Below, piece by piece: positions 32,997-43,506 of a DNA stretch of 64,000 bases. This stretch comes from Streptomyces triculaminicus (GTDB lineage Bacteria; Actinomycetota; Actinomycetes; Streptomycetales; Streptomycetaceae). The notes under the pieces are model-generated. The model worked only from the letters and a program-made list of their open reading frames with translations. It was not told the DNA's origin and did not search any database. A program made the position numbers and the translations under genes. The DNA is taken from assembly GCF_017349075.1 (NCBI RefSeq), contig NZ_JAFMOF010000002.1, forward strand, positions 1,426,001 through 1,490,000, in the 5' to 3' direction. Positions within the stretch are counted from its first letter, which is position 1, and every line of letters starts with the position of its first letter.

Positions 32997-33976
32997 CGGG
33001 CACCGCCCGCAGTGTTCGCGGAGCCCTCGGAGCCCTCGGCGCGCAGAGCGGCGTGGGCCACGGCCAGCCGGCCGGCCAGTTCCGCCGTGCTGATGAGGAC
33101 GGACATGTTGGCCTGGGCCGAGCGGCCGTCGGTGACCTTGTCGACGGCGCGCATCAGGTACTTGGTGATGGCGTTGCCCCGCACCCCCTCGCGCTCGGCG
33201 GCGACGATCGCGTCGGCGATCGCGGCGTCGACCTCGGCGCTGTCGATCGCGTCCTCCTCGCCGATCGGCGTGGCCACCAGGAAGGAGCCGTTGCCGCCGA
33301 GGGCCCAGTGGGCCTCGACGGCGCGGGCGATCACGGCCTCGTCGTCCAGGCGGTGGGGGCTGCGGATGCCGCTGGTGCGGCAGTAGAAGGCGGGGAACTC
33401 GTCGAACCGGTACGTGACCAGGGGCACGCAGTGGGTCTCGAGGAACTCCATGGTCAGACCGAGGTCCAGGATGCTCTTCGCACCCGCGCAGACCACGGCC
33501 ACCTTGGAGCGCGTGAACTGGACGAGGTCCGAGGAGACGTCCATGGTGGTCTCGGCGCCGCGGTGCACCCCGCCGATGCCGGCGGAGGCGAAGAACGGGA
33601 TGCCCGCGAGCTCCGCCGCCACGAGGGAGGAGGCCACGGTGGTGGCGCCCATGCCGCCCCGCGCCAGGACGACGGGCAGGTCCCGGCTGCTGACCTTGGG
33701 GATGCCGGGCGTCGAGGCGAAGCGCTCGATGTCCGCGTCGGTCATGCCGATGAGGATCCGCCCGTCCTCCACGCCGATCGTGGCCGGAACGGCGCCGCCC
33801 GCCCGGACGGCAGCCTCCACCTTCCGTGCGGTGGCGGCGTTGTCCGGGTAGGGGAGGCCGTGGGTGATGACGTTGGACTCCAGTGCCACCACCGGTGCAC
33901 CGGAGCGGACCGCCTCCGCGACCTCTTCGCTGTACACGAGGGGAATGTCGCCGGGCTGAGGGCGGCGCGTGGTCAT
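32993..33976 (-). CDS. psuG: pseudouridine-5'-phosphate glycosidase family (PsuG/IndA)
   Basis: 327 aa. Very clear family blocks: [58 protein letters not shown] (Schiff-base lysine in GAKSILDLG), [10 protein letters not shown]. The enzyme breaks or, in the synthetic direction, makes the C-C bond between ribose 5-phosphate and a pyrimidine-like ring. In C-nucleoside pathways it acts as the C-glycosynthase. 62 nt downstream of the NRPS; its stop overlaps the phosphatase start. Confidence 0.93.
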   Translation of the reverse strand: MTTRRPQPGDIPLVYSEEVAEAVRSGAPVVALESNVITHGLPYPDNAATARKVEAAVRAGGAVPATIGVEDGRILIGMTDADIERFASTPGIPKVSSRDLPVVLARGGMGATTVASSLVAAELAGIPFFASAGIGGVHRGAETTMDVSSDLVQFTRSKVAVVCAGAKSILDLGLTMEFLETHCVPLVTYRFDEFPAFYCRTSGIRSPHRLDDEAVIARAVEAHWALGGNGSFLVATPIGEEDAIDSAEVDAAIADAIVAAEREGVRGNAITKYLMRAVDKVTDGRSAQANMSVLISTAELAGRLAVAHAALRAEGSEGSANTAGGAR

Positions 33977-34038
33977 GCGTGTTCCGATCTTTGTTGTGGT
34001 TCTTCGGAGCTGTCGGTAAGAGCCGTCAGCAGGAGCTG

Positions 34039-37000
34039 TCAGTAGTTGGGCGTTTTACGGAGCAGTTCCCTGCGCCCCACCAGCTCGGGTCGGTAGACGT
34101 CGTCGTCCCAGGCGCTCTGCTCGACCGGCTCGAGCGCGATGGACACGACTCCCTCGTCGCATCCGAAGGCCGACTGCACGGCCTTGGTCACCGCGGCGAC
34201 CAGCTCGGACTCGCGTTCCTCGCTGAGCGCGACGGGGAAGTGCTTGATGTTCACGTGGGGCAAGATCAGCTCCTTGTTCCGGTTCTCGCCTCGGGCCTCG
34301 TCACCGTCCCGCAGCCCGTGCCGGATCGCCCGCAGCAGTTCGTCGATGTCCGGGTCGCGCAGCAGGCTGTAGTGGTCGGCCTCGAGCGTGACCACCGTGG
34401 GGGCCTGTGCGGAGAAGCCGTCGCTGTTCTCGATGAACGAGTAGTCGTCGCCCCGCGCCTTGAAGATGGTGACGGGGGCCTTGATCCGGCGCTCCCGCAG
34501 TTCGCGGAAGGTGTAGGTGAACTCGTAGGTCCGCCGGACGATACGGACGATCCTCTTCACGAGTTCGGTGTCGAGGCCGCTGTAGGCGGTGCCGATGAAA
34601 GCGGCGAAGCTCTCGTCGTCGGTGGCCTGGCGCAGGCACGCGTCCAGCAGCGGACCGCTGATCGTGCCGGTGAAGACGGAGAAGAGGATCGTCACGAACG
34701 CCGGGTTGCGGTAGTCCGGCTCGTCGCCGTGCACCGCCGCGTCGTCGGCCCTGACCTTGGGCGACCCGGGGGCGATGAGGAAGAGGTTCTCCACCGTCTC
34801 GCCGGCCCGCTCGAGCCGGTGCGCCGTCTCGAAGGCCACCCGCGCGCCGAAGGAGTAGCCCCACAGGGTGTACGGGCCGGTGGGCTGGACCTGCTTGATG
34901 GCCCTGATGTCCTCCTCGGCCATCTCCGCGATGGTGTCGTAGGGCACCTCGCCCTCGTTGATGCCGTGCGCCTGGACGCCGTAGAAGGGGCGGTCGGCAT
35001 CCAGTCGGCCCGCGAGCAGCCGCAGGTTCATGGGGTAGCCGCCGAGCCCGGGCCAGCAGAAGACGGGACGTCCCGAGCCGGCGTCGTGCAGCCGGACCAG
35101 TCGTGAGTCCGCGTCGTCCCGGCCCCCCGCGCCGAGGTCGTCGACGCGTCGCGCCAGCTGCTCGACGGTCGGGGACTCGAAGAGGGCCTGCAGCGGCAGC
35201 GCGCTCGAGAAGGACTTGTTGATCCGGTTGATGAGGGAGACCGCGATGAGCGAGTTGCCACCGGAGGCGAAGAAGTCGTCGCGGATCGAGACGGCGTCCC
35301 GCCGCATCAGCTTCTTCCACATGTCCCCGATCCGCTTCTCGGTCCGGGACCTCGGCGGGACGAAGGGACGGTCGGCGAAGTCCACGTCGGTGCGGTCGGA
35401 GGCGCGCAGGGCGTTGACGTCGATCTTCCCGTTGGCGGTGAGCGGCAGCCGGTCCAGGACGACGACCTTGTTCGGCACCATGTAGTCGGGAAGGAAGTTG
35501 ACCAGGTCCTCCTTGATCATTTCTTCCGGTCCCTGCATATGGACGATGTCCTCCTTCATCCCCTTGCTGCGGACCTGCGCGGAGCTCACCCGGCCGCCGA
35601 GGAAGAAGTAGGAAGGACCGACGCGGTCGCCGCGCTCCCGCAGGACGGCGCCGATGCGCTTGGCCGCCGGCAGGTCGTGGCCGGTCTCGGAGCTGTAGCC
35701 GGACGCCATGAACCCGAGGTCCAGGTCGTTCATCTGCAGCCGCTGGAGGGCCCGGCCGAGGTCGGCGTAGGCGAGCCAGCCGCGCTCGGGCCGGCTCAGC
35801 ACCGTGATGCCGAACTGCGACCGGTCGTAGACGCGCTGGTTGATGGCGATGACGTCCTTTTTTCGGACGACGTCGTCCGATATTCGCTCCAGGTCGCCGC
35901 CGGTGTACCGGTACTGACCGGCTGCCAGGTCCGCGACCTTCCCCGGGTGGGCCTGGACGCACACGTCGAGCGGCTCCTCCGCCAGACGCCGGTCGAAGGC
36001 GACGATCTCCGCCGTGCCCAGGTAGTAGTCCTCGTCGGCGCACTCCAGGTCCCCGCGCACGGCGGGACGCAGCTCCAGCTCGCCGATGCCCAGCCCGTAC
36101 CCGGGCAGGATCTCGTCGAAGAGACCCACCATGTGACCGGTCTCGATGGCCAGGACTTCCTGGATGTTGTTCTTGTAGACCGGCTCGATCGCGCCTTTCC
36201 TGCCCATGAAGTGGGCCCGGATCCGGGGCGCGCCGCCCGCGTCCGGCAGTTCCCGGATCAGTACCAGGCTGTGCCGCGCGGGGTGGTAGTAGTACTGCCC
36301 GGTGCGCAGCCCGGCGATTCCGCTGAGCTCCAGGTACAGCTGCGTCGCGTAGAGCGAGCCGGGCGAGGCGTATCCGTACTTCGGCAGGAGCCGCTCGGTG
36401 CTCCGGAACTGCCCGAAGTACCGCAGAATCGCACCGAGCTCGGCGATGTCCAGATCCCCCGGCGCCCGCGAGGACGTGCCGCGCGCCGTGCGCCCGAGCA
36501 GGCGGAGGATGTCCTCCCGGGAGACGTCGCCGCCCTCGTAGAACCGGTAGGTCTTGCGCGCGAAGACACGCCGCCGCTGCTCCGGCGTCGCCTCCGCACC
36601 GGGAAGAGCGACCACGTCCTTGCCGGCCAGCTCCGCGTCCCCCCGGGCGCCGGCGTCCGACAGCTGGGCGCGGACCTGGAGCTTGCTCGCCTTCGACTGA
36701 TGGTGGGCACCGTGGTTGCCCTGGTCCATCAGCGCCGCTTCCTTCGGGCTCAGCTCGACGCACGCGATGAGGTTCTGGAAGCCGGTGCGCGGATCGTCCT
36801 TGACGAGTACGGCCGCGTTCTTGACCCAGTCGTGGGCCTCGATCGCCAGCTTGATCTCGTCCAGCTCCACCCGGAAGCCGCGCAGTTTGATCTGGCTGTC
36901 GGCCCGGCCGGCGAACTGGACCGTGCCGTCGTCGTTCCAGGAGGCCAGGTCGCCCGTACGGTAGAGTCTGTCCTCGCCCACGAACGAGCCGTCGACGAAT

Positions 37001-38187
37001 CGTTCCGCCGTCATCTCCGGCCGGTCGAGGTAGCCCCGCGCCAGCTGGACGCCGCCGATGTACAGCTCGCCGATCTCCCCGACGCCGACCGGGGACAGCG
37101 ACGCGTCCAGAATGTGGTAGCTGGTGCCGGTGGCGGGCGAGCCGATGGAGACCGCCCCCGGCCCCTCGCCGATCCGTTCGGGGTCGACGGTGAACGCGGA
37201 CGCGTTGATGGTGCACTCGGTCGGCCCGTAGAGATTGACCAGGTCACAGCCCGGCAGGGTGTTCAGCACCTGCGTCGCGAGGTTCCGCGACAGGGCCTCG
37301 CCGCCGCTGAAAATCTGGTGCAGGGACGCGCAGCGGTCGAATTCCTCGGTCTCCACCAGCGCCTGGAGCAGGGTCGGCACGCATTGCAGCGTGGTGACGC
37401 CGTGCTCGGTGATCGTCTCGATCAGCCCTTCGGGATCCCGGTACACGCCGGGACTTCCCATCACCACGCTGCTGCCGCAGGCCGGGGCGAGGATTTCCCA
37501 CTGCGCGGCGTCGAAACTCATCGGGGTCTTCTGCAGAACGACCTTGTCCGGGCCCAGTCCGTACGCGGTCCGCAGCCAGCGCATCTGATGGACGACGCTG
37601 CGGTGCTCGATCATCACACCCTTGGGTTTTCCGGTGCTTCCCGAGGTGTAGATGACATAGGCCAGATCATCGGGGCGAGGCCCCCTTCCGGGGCCGGCCG
37701 GAACGAATTCCGCGGAGGCTTGCGCGTCTTGTGCTCGCGCCTCTTCCGCATCCCGAAGTGTGAAGATTCTTGTGCCCGACGGAGCCAGCTCCGCCAGTTT
37801 TCCTCTCAGGTGCTCCTGGGAGAAGATGATGCCGACTCCGGCATCCTCGATCATGTAGCGCAGTCGCTCTTCCGGATACTCCGGCGACAGCGGAAGGTAG
37901 GCCCCGCCGGAACAGAGGATTCCCCAGGCGCCCACCATGAGATCGAGCGAGGGCTCGACGAAGAGACCCACGCGGTCGTCCCGTGCGACGCCCAGTCGCC
38001 GCAGGTGGGCGGCCAGGCCCTCGCCCGCTTCGAGCAGCTCGCGATGGCTCAGACGATCGCGGCCGTACGAGACCGCGGTGCCGTCGGGGTTGTTCCGCGC
38101 CTGCTCCCGGAGCAGGTCGGGCAGCGATGCGTGGTCGGGCGCGGCGTGCGACGTCCCATCGGTGCCGTCCGTGATTAATGCAGACAT
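34039..38187 (-). CDS. indC: indigoidine-synthetase-type NRPS (A-Ox-T-TE) with C-terminal tautomerase
   Basis: 1382 aa. Adenylation domain from ~20 ([15 protein letters not shown] near 182; [23 protein letters not shown]). An FMN oxidase domain is inserted after motif A8 (~540-850, with [20 protein letters not shown]). A10 [10 protein letters not shown] near 917, thiolation FFASGGNSL near 974, thioesterase GYSFG near 1111. The last 73 residues (Pro1310 on) are a 4-oxalocrotonate tautomerase-like domain, [19 protein letters not shown], very like E. coli PptA. It cyclises and oxidises L-glutamine. Codon 4 is TTA (38176-38178), implying bldA control. ~100 aa longer than BpsA/IndC because of the tautomerase. 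Confidence 0.93.
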   Translation of the reverse strand: MSALITDGTDGTSHAAPDHASLPDLLREQARNNPDGTAVSYGRDRLSHRELLEAGEGLAAHLRRLGVARDDRVGLFVEPSLDLMVGAWGILCSGGAYLPLSPEYPEERLRYMIEDAGVGIIFSQEHLRGKLAELAPSGTRIFTLRDAEEARAQDAQASAEFVPAGPGRGPRPDDLAYVIYTSGSTGKPKGVMIEHRSVVHQMRWLRTAYGLGPDKVVLQKTPMSFDAAQWEILAPACGSSVVMGSPGVYRDPEGLIETITEHGVTTLQCVPTLLQALVETEEFDRCASLHQIFSGGEALSRNLATQVLNTLPGCDLVNLYGPTECTINASAFTVDPERIGEGPGAVSIGSPATGTSYHILDASLSPVGVGEIGELYIGGVQLARGYLDRPEMTAERFVDGSFVGEDRLYRTGDLASWNDDGTVQFAGRADSQIKLRGFRVELDEIKLAIEAHDWVKNAAVLVKDDPRTGFQNLIACVELSPKEAALMDQGNHGAHHQSKASKLQVRAQLSDAGARGDAELAGKDVVALPGAEATPEQRRRVFARKTYRFYEGGDVSREDILRLLGRTARGTSSRAPGDLDIAELGAILRYFGQFRSTERLLPKYGYASPGSLYATQLYLELSGIAGLRTGQYYYHPARHSLVLIRELPDAGGAPRIRAHFMGRKGAIEPVYKNNIQEVLAIETGHMVGLFDEILPGYGLGIGELELRPAVRGDLECADEDYYLGTAEIVAFDRRLAEEPLDVCVQAHPGKVADLAAGQYRYTGGDLERISDDVVRKKDVIAINQRVYDRSQFGITVLSRPERGWLAYADLGRALQRLQMNDLDLGFMASGYSSETGHDLPAAKRIGAVLRERGDRVGPSYFFLGGRVSSAQVRSKGMKEDIVHMQGPEEMIKEDLVNFLPDYMVPNKVVVLDRLPLTANGKIDVNALRASDRTDVDFADRPFVPPRSRTEKRIGDMWKKLMRRDAVSIRDDFFASGGNSLIAVSLINRINKSFSSALPLQALFESPTVEQLARRVDDLGAGGRDDADSRLVRLHDAGSGRPVFCWPGLGGYPMNLRLLAGRLDADRPFYGVQAHGINEGEVPYDTIAEMAEEDIRAIKQVQPTGPYTLWGYSFGARVAFETAHRLERAGETVENLFLIAPGSPKVRADDAAVHGDEPDYRNPAFVTILFSVFTGTISGPLLDACLRQATDDESFAAFIGTAYSGLDTELVKRIVRIVRRTYEFTYTFRELRERRIKAPVTIFKARGDDYSFIENSDGFSAQAPTVVTLEADHYSLLRDPDIDELLRAIRHGLRDGDEARGENRNKELILPHVNIKHFPVALSEERESELVAAVTKAVQSAFGCDEGVVSIALEPVEQSAWDDDVYRPELVGRRELLRKTPNY

Positions 38188-38764
38188 TTATCCCCCCGGT
38201 TACCCATGAGATTCCATGGCCGGTCCGCTTCGGGCCGGTCCGGAATCATTCGCTGACTCAAGGGCATTGCCGCGCATAGCGGCATGGACCCCCTCGACTC
38301 CTGCACCCCCTGTGCAAGATCAAGAACGTGATCAGGACAGTAGGTGCTGGCCATGAACGGGTCAACGGTGGCCGGGAGGATGACCTGAAAGTTAGCGCGC
38401 TGTTTAAGTGACGGACGGACGGATCCCCGCGCCGGAGCCGGTACGGCGTTCGGGTGTACCTCGAGAAACAGCCCCTGACCACGAGTTTTGATGAGGGGAG
38501 ACGTGCGCTGTGGTTACCGTCACTCCCTTGTGACGCAAGCCTGTTGAGAGCTCGGTGTCCCTGATTCCGGATACATCGACCATCCGGGAGGCCTGAAGAG
38601 GTAGTGTTTTCGCCATGTTTCAGTGACCAAATCAGGTGGATGTTTTTCAGCCATGTGCGGGTCGCCGGGTCGCCGGGTCGCCGGATCCCGCTCGCGTGCC
38701 CCGCACGTGCGGATGCGAGAGTGGGAAGGGCCATCCCTCCACCTGGCGAAGGAGTTCGCACCAC
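38188..38764. promoter_or_regulatory. divergent intergenic region upstream of NRPS
   Basis: About 575 bp of relatively low G+C. It must contain the promoter of the C-nucleoside operon and that of the plus-strand maltokinase-cap-like gene. Small inverted repeats are present: TGCCGC/GCGGCA at 38268-38284 and GATCA-N6-TGATC in AAGATCAAGAACGTGATCAG around 38318. No supported gene; a 70-aa frame on the minus strand (38404-38616) has no ribosome site or family signature. Confidence 0.45.
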
Positions 38765-39421
38765 ATGGCCGTCATCCACCGCACCACCCTCCAGCCGACC
38801 AAGCTCGAGCTGCTCACCTCCTGGCTTCCCTCCCGCCCGTGGTACCGCGGCGCGGGCGAACCCCGCCTGGCCAAGGCCGGCGGCTTCCGGCTGGACGATC
38901 CGCGGGGCGAGGTCGGGATCGAGTTCATGGTGGTCACCGAGGCCTCCGCCGCCCGCCCGGCCACCTATCTGGTTCCGCTCACCTACCGCGGTGCCGCGCT
39001 GGACGGGGCGGACCACGCGCTCATCGGGACGATGCAGCACGGAGTGCTGGGGCGGCGCTGGGTCTACGACGGCTGCCAGGACCCGGTGCTGGTGGCCCAG
39101 TTGTTCGCCCTGACGGAGGGCCGGGTCCAGGCCCAGGACCAGAACACCAGCGACACTCCCGACCGGGACGTCACCCGCTCCTTCACCGGTGACGCCCTGA
39201 CCCCGGCGGATGCCGTCGCCCCCGTCACCGACGGCCGAACGTGGACCGAGCTGCCCGCCCGGCACGGCGCGACCCTCCGCCTGCACCGCGTTCTGAGCCC
39301 CGGCCAGGATGGCGAGGCCCTCCTCCCCGAGGACGCGACGGGCCACGTCGCGGGCTCGTGGGACCTGCCGGACGGCACCCGCGCCCGGGGCCTGTTCGCG
39401 GCTGTGCACGCAGTGAGCTGA
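38765..39421 (+). CDS. maltokinase N-terminal cap-like protein
   Basis: 218 aa. MAVIHRTTLQPTKLELLTSW followed by LPSRPWYRG is the signature of the small domain that caps mycobacterial/streptomycete maltokinase and is also found as separate proteins. The rest (YLVPLTYRGAALDGADHALI, GVLGRRWVYDGCQDPVLVAQ) fits the same fold; no kinase domain follows. Start chosen at the ATG with GAAGGAG upstream; a longer open frame lacks conservation. Function unknown; trehalose/maltose metabolism is only suggested by the family. Confidence 0.85.
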   Translation: MAVIHRTTLQPTKLELLTSWLPSRPWYRGAGEPRLAKAGGFRLDDPRGEVGIEFMVVTEASAARPATYLVPLTYRGAALDGADHALIGTMQHGVLGRRWVYDGCQDPVLVAQLFALTEGRVQAQDQNTSDTPDRDVTRSFTGDALTPADAVAPVTDGRTWTELPARHGATLRLHRVLSPGQDGEALLPEDATGHVAGSWDLPDGTRARGLFAAVHAVS

Positions 39422-39450
39422 GCGGGGGCCGTCACCGCCCGGCACCCGCT
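39421..39450. terminator. terminator hairpin
   Basis: AGCGGG (39421-39426) pairs with CCCGCT (39445-39450), with further G/C pairing inside, followed by TTTT. Lies between the convergent maltokinase-cap-like gene and the coiled-coil membrane protein gene, starting at the last base of the former's stop codon. Confidence 0.65.
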
Positions 39451-39452
39451 TT

Positions 39453-40010
39453 TCAGTCCTCGGCCGGCGTCCCCACGCCCACGTCCAGCCGCATGTCACG
39501 TCGCATGACCCACAGGTGGTCCCACAACACCGTGATGCCGTCCCGTATCGCCTGGATGGTGTCATCCGGCCCGGGGGTGCCGCCGTCCATGCGCTTGAGC
39601 GTCCCGTAGATCAGGCCCGCCGCCTTGCTCGCCTTGTCCGCCGCCGCCATCACCGTGTCCGAAAGGACCATCTGCGCGTCGGCGTGACGTGCGCGGTGAT
39701 CGCGGCGAGCCTGATCGAGCTCCGACCGCATCTCGTCCGAGACGTTGCCCGCCTCCAGGGCGTAGCTGAAGTTGGACAGCACGGTCAGGTAGTCGAGGGC
39801 GGCGGCGTTGAGGGAGGCGTAGCACGCGCGGCGCGCCTCCAACCGCGCCTGCAGCAAGGCCTGTTCCCGTTCCTCGGCGCGCTGCCGGTTGGTCTGTTCC
39901 AGCTCCCGCAGCCTGATGAGGTTCGCGCTGCGCTGAGTGAGCAGCGCGGACAGGAGGGTGCCGGCGATGCCCACCACCGCCACGACGATCTCGCTGCCCG
40001 GGACGCTCAT
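39453..40010 (-). CDS. single-pass membrane protein with coiled coil
   Basis: 185 aa. One N-terminal transmembrane helix (IVVAVVGIAGTLLSALLT) followed immediately by an Arg/Glu/Gln-rich coiled coil (LRELEQTNRQRAEEREQALL, ARLEARRACYASLNAAAL) and helical C-terminus. No enzymatic motif. GGGAGG precedes the ATG at 40010. Many Streptomyces carry such small N-anchored coiled-coil proteins; function unknown. Confidence 0.75.
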   Translation of the reverse strand: MSVPGSEIVVAVVGIAGTLLSALLTQRSANLIRLRELEQTNRQRAEEREQALLQARLEARRACYASLNAAALDYLTVLSNFSYALEAGNVSDEMRSELDQARRDHRARHADAQMVLSDTVMAAADKASKAAGLIYGTLKRMDGGTPGPDDTIQAIRDGITVLWDHLWVMRRDMRLDVGVGTPAED

Positions 40011-40233
40011 GCCGCCTCCCCCGGTCCGGTGGGCGATCCGGCCCACACCCGTCCGATGCTCCCGCCGCCGATTCTTCCCCTTCGCCCGTCCGCACGGAGG
40101 GCTCTCGGCGAACCGGGCCGCGGTTGGGCCGCCCGGGTGAACCGCCGTCCTGTCACGTCCGGGATGACGCACGGCGGGGCACGAGGGCCCTTGACTGAAA
40201 GCGGTGACGACCGGAGACCTCGAGGGAGACGAC

Positions 40234-40749
40234 GTGACGGTGCGGGTGGAGTGCTCGGCACGGTGGACGCGGAGCGCGGCGGGCATGGCACTGACGGCCG
40301 TCCTGATCGCGGCCACGTCCGGCTGCTCGGACGAGGCCGGGAAACCGTCCGGCGAGGGGTCCAAGATCGCGTCTGCGGCCTCGTCCGCCGCCGCCTCCCT
40401 CGCCTCGCAGGGCGCGGCGGCACTGGCATCGGCCACCGCGGAGGCCCAGCGGAAACTCGACGAGGTGCACAACGGCGTCAACGCCAAGGACGAGGTCACG
40501 CTCGGCACCCCGTCGACGGGCGGCGACGGCCGGGCCACCGTCGAGGCGACCGCGCACAACACCGCCGACTCGGCCAAGTCCTTCGCCGTCCTGGTCCAGT
40601 TCAAGGACACGGACGGCAATCTCCTCGACGTGGCCGTGGTGACCGTCCCCGACGTCGCCCCGGGCCAGGACGGCAAGGCCACCGCCACCGGCACCCACAA
40701 GGTGTCGGGCGGCCTCCGCGCCGAGATCGGCACGGCCCTGCGCTACTGA
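40234..40749 (+). CDS. lipoprotein with FxLYD-like domain
   Basis: 171 aa. GTG start with GAGGGAG upstream gives a lipoprotein signal: ALTAVLIAATSGCSDEAG, with the lipobox cysteine in TSGC. An Ala/Ser-rich spacer (SAASSAAASLASQGAAALAS) leads to a small beta-sandwich region (ATVEATAHNTADSAKSFAVL, VQFKDTDGNLLDVAVVTVPD) resembling the FxLYD domain of surface lipoproteins. Membrane-anchored outside the cell; function unknown. Confidence 0.78.
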   Translation: MTVRVECSARWTRSAAGMALTAVLIAATSGCSDEAGKPSGEGSKIASAASSAAASLASQGAAALASATAEAQRKLDEVHNGVNAKDEVTLGTPSTGGDGRATVEATAHNTADSAKSFAVLVQFKDTDGNLLDVAVVTVPDVAPGQDGKATATGTHKVSGGLRAEIGTALRY

Positions 40750-40894
40750 CCACACCGCGCGCCGGCCCGTCGCTCGCCGAGATTCGTGTCCGGCTGCGCG
40801 CCCGATGCTCCCTTGCCCGGGGTGACCCGGCCGCGGCGCGGCTTGATGGGGGGCGAGCTATCGCGAGAGTCGTGCCGGTCTGCACAATGTCGGC

Positions 40895-42931
40895 GTGGCC
40901 GATGACGATCCTTACGCGGGGCGGGAAGACGATCCCTATGAGTGGCTGGAAGATGTCACGGGCGAAGACGCGCTCGCCTGGGTGCGGGAGCGCAACGCGG
41001 AAACCGCCGCGCGACTGACCGGCGTCCCCGGGTTCCCGGGCCTGACGGCGCGGCTGCGGGAGGTCATGGACGACACCTCGCGGATTCCCTACGCCGGCCG
41101 CCGGGGCCCCCACCTCTACAACTTCTGGCAGGACGCCGACTCCGTACGGGGCCGGTGGCGCCGTACGACGCTGAAGGAGTACCGCGAGGAGCGGCCGGCG
41201 TGGGAGGTCCTGCTCGACCTCGACGCCCTGGCCGAGGCCGAGGGGGAGCCGTGGGTGTGGGACGGGTGCCTGCTGCTCCGGCCGGACTTCCGCCGTGCCC
41301 TGGTCAAGCTCTCGCGCGACGGCGCGGACGCCGTCGTGGTGCGCGAGTTCGACCTGGACACCAAGGCCTTCGTCGACGACGGCTTCCACGTGCCCGAGGC
41401 GAAGACGCAGATCGGCTGGATCGACCGCGATCACGTCTTCGTGGGTACGGACTTCGGCCCGGGGTCGATGACGACGTCGGGGTATCCGCGCACGTTCCGG
41501 CGCTGGCGGCGCGGGGTTCCGCTGGCCGACGCGGAGCCGGTGTACGAGGTGTCGGAGCGGGATCTGTGCGCCGCGGCCTGGCACGATCCGACCGAGGGGT
41601 TCGAACGCGACTTCGTGGCCCGGTACGCGGACTTCTGGCACCACGAGATGTTCCTGCTCACCGACCACGGCGTTCCCGTGAAGATCGACGTGCCGGACGA
41701 CGCGGGCAAGGACGTCCACCGCGCATGGCTGCTGGTGACGCCCGAGTCGCCCTGGCTCGAGTACCCGGCGGGATCCCTGCTCGCCTTCCCCTTCGACTCC
41801 TTCATGGCCGGCGACCGGACCGCGACCGTCCTGTTCACACCGGACGCGCACACCTCGCTCGTCGGGCACACCTGGACGCGTAACCACCTGATCGTCGAAA
41901 CCCTCACGGACGTGGCCACCCGCGTACGCGTGTGCACCCCGGGCCCCGACGGCGACTGGTCCCACGAGCCGCTGACGGACGTCCCGCCCCTGACCGCCGT
42001 GACGATCACCGACACCGATCCCGACACGGGCGACGAGTACTTCCTGGACGTCGCCGGCCACCTGCGGCCCTCCACCCTCTACCGCGGCGAGATCGGGCGG
42101 GACAGGGAAGAGGTCAAGCGGGCCCCCGCGTGGTTCGACACCGCCGGAATGACCGTGCGCCAGCACTTCGCGACGTCACGGGACGGCACCCGCGTCCCCT
42201 ACTTCGTCGTCGGCCCGGACGCGCCCGAAGGCCCCACACTGCTCACCGGATACGGCGGCTTCCAGACCTCCCTGACCCCCTACTACAGCGGCGTCACCGG
42301 GCGGGCCTGGCTCGCCCAGGGTGGCACCTACGTCGTCGCCAACATCCGGGGCGGCGGAGAGTACGGGCCGCGCTGGCACCGCAGCGCCCTCAAGGCCGGC
42401 CGGGAGCGGTCCTTCCAGGACTTCGCCGCCGTCGCCCGCGACCTCGTCGACCGGGGCATCACCGTCCCCTCGAGGCTGGGCGTCACCGGGGGCAGCAACG
42501 GCGGACTGCTGATGGGCGCCATGCTCACCCGCTACCCCCACCTCTTCGGAGCAGTCGTCGCCCAGGTGCCGATACTCGACCTCCTGCGCTTCCACCGGCT
42601 GCTCGCCGGAGCCAGCTGGATCGCCGAGTACGGAGACCCCGACGACCCCGAGGACCGGGCGCACCTGGCACGCCTCTCGCCGTACCACAACCTCCGCGCG
42701 GACCACCTCTACCCGCCGGTCCTGCTCCTGACGTCCACCCGGGACGACCGGGTCCACCCCGCCCACGCACGCAAAACGGCCGCGCGCCTGCGGGACATGG
42801 GCCACCGGGTGCTCTTCCACGAGAGCCCCGGAGGCGGCCACAGCGGTGCCTCCGACCATGAACAGGCCGCGTTCAACGAGGCCCTGATGTACACGTTCCT
42901 CTGGCAGGAGCTGGCGGCCGACTCTCACTGA
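40895..42931 (+). CDS. prolyl oligopeptidase family serine peptidase (S9A)
   Basis: 678 aa from a GTG. N-terminal beta-propeller (DPYEWLEDVTGEDALAWVRE is the family start) and a C-terminal alpha/beta-hydrolase. Catalytic triad: Ser in GVTGGSNGGLLMG near 532, Asp in TSTRDDRVHPAHA near 616, His in GGGHSGA near 648. Cleaves short proline-containing peptides, cytosolic by lack of a signal. The sequence YVVANIRGGGEYGPRWH is also diagnostic. Stand-alone gene. Confidence 0.93.
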   Translation: MADDDPYAGREDDPYEWLEDVTGEDALAWVRERNAETAARLTGVPGFPGLTARLREVMDDTSRIPYAGRRGPHLYNFWQDADSVRGRWRRTTLKEYREERPAWEVLLDLDALAEAEGEPWVWDGCLLLRPDFRRALVKLSRDGADAVVVREFDLDTKAFVDDGFHVPEAKTQIGWIDRDHVFVGTDFGPGSMTTSGYPRTFRRWRRGVPLADAEPVYEVSERDLCAAAWHDPTEGFERDFVARYADFWHHEMFLLTDHGVPVKIDVPDDAGKDVHRAWLLVTPESPWLEYPAGSLLAFPFDSFMAGDRTATVLFTPDAHTSLVGHTWTRNHLIVETLTDVATRVRVCTPGPDGDWSHEPLTDVPPLTAVTITDTDPDTGDEYFLDVAGHLRPSTLYRGEIGRDREEVKRAPAWFDTAGMTVRQHFATSRDGTRVPYFVVGPDAPEGPTLLTGYGGFQTSLTPYYSGVTGRAWLAQGGTYVVANIRGGGEYGPRWHRSALKAGRERSFQDFAAVARDLVDRGITVPSRLGVTGGSNGGLLMGAMLTRYPHLFGAVVAQVPILDLLRFHRLLAGASWIAEYGDPDDPEDRAHLARLSPYHNLRADHLYPPVLLLTSTRDDRVHPAHARKTAARLRDMGHRVLFHESPGGGHSGASDHEQAAFNEALMYTFLWQELAADSH

Positions 42932-43130
42932 TCTGACCCGAGAACGCCGAGCGCGGGCCTGTCTCTTTGAGCTGGCGCTGCCCATCCGTCGGCCATGGCC
43001 ACAGGAGTCGCCGGGATCAAGGCCGTCCATGACGCCTTCTACGCCGTTTGCCGCTGACCGGCGGACCGCGGCTCTGCAGGAGCGTGCCCGGGCAGGTCGC
43101 GTTGTCAGTGGCGGGTGCCAGAATGCGGCC

Positions 43131-43343
43131 ATGACTGAAACTGTGAAGGGCCCCGCCAGCTACTTTCCGTCGATCGAGAAGAAGTACGGCCGGTCGATAG
43201 CCGAGTGGAAGGACCTCATTCGTACTTCACCGCTGACCAAGCACATGGAGCTGGTCGGCTGGCTCAAGACCGAACATGGCCTGGGCCACGGCCACGCCAA
43301 TGCCCTTGTCGCCCACACCCTCGCGGAGGCCGGCGGTAAGTAG
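43131..43343 (+). CDS. DUF4287 protein
   Basis: 70 aa. GPASYFPSIEKKYGRSIAEW, KHMELVGWLKTEHGLGHGHA and NALVAHTLAEAGGK match the small DUF4287 domain, often found alone or before a DUF5655 domain. Cytosolic, function unknown. The ATG is the first in frame; no strong ribosome site. The ~200 bp before it (42932-43130) and ~160 bp after it (43344-43506) hold no supported gene, though the latter contains frame-broken hydrophobic stretches on the minus strand that may be gene debris. Confidence 0.8.
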   Translation: MTETVKGPASYFPSIEKKYGRSIAEWKDLIRTSPLTKHMELVGWLKTEHGLGHGHANALVAHTLAEAGGK

Positions 43344-43506
43344 AACTTCTGGAAGCCGGATCTGCGTTCAGCTGCGGGCCCGGATCGGAGGAGGCGCCGA
43401 GCCCGATGCCCAGTTGCCGCATGACGGTGAAAACGACCATGCCGAGGACGGGGAAGCGCCACGGCGAGAACCGATCCGGCGGCGAGACCGAGGGCGATCG
43501 CCTGTC

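Larger units (their letters stand above)
28968..38187 (-). other. indigoidine/minimycin (oxazinomycin)-type cluster
   Basis: Eight genes on one strand with overlaps or gaps under 65 nt: A-Ox-T-TE-tautomerase NRPS, PsuG, HAD phosphatase, two YdcZ-type transporters, questin-oxidase-like protein, uracil phosphoribosyltransferase, Nudix. NRPS plus PsuG plus HAD is the indigoidine core. The extra UPRT, transporter and DUF4243 gene match the minimycin set as I recall it (minA-D, minT). The likely product is a C-nucleoside made from a glutamine-derived ring and ribose 5-phosphate, and/or indigoidine. Confidence 0.85.

Noticed and set aside
35539..38178. 879-aa open frame opposite the NRPS
   Set aside because: Antisense shadow; no motifs.
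38404..38616. 70-aa minus-strand gene upstream of the NRPS
   Set aside because: No ribosome site, no family features, and it occupies the expected promoter region.
43344..43506. Remnant of a membrane protein gene on the minus strand
   Set aside because: Hydrophobic stretches occur in two different frames but are too short and unmatched to call a pseudogene.
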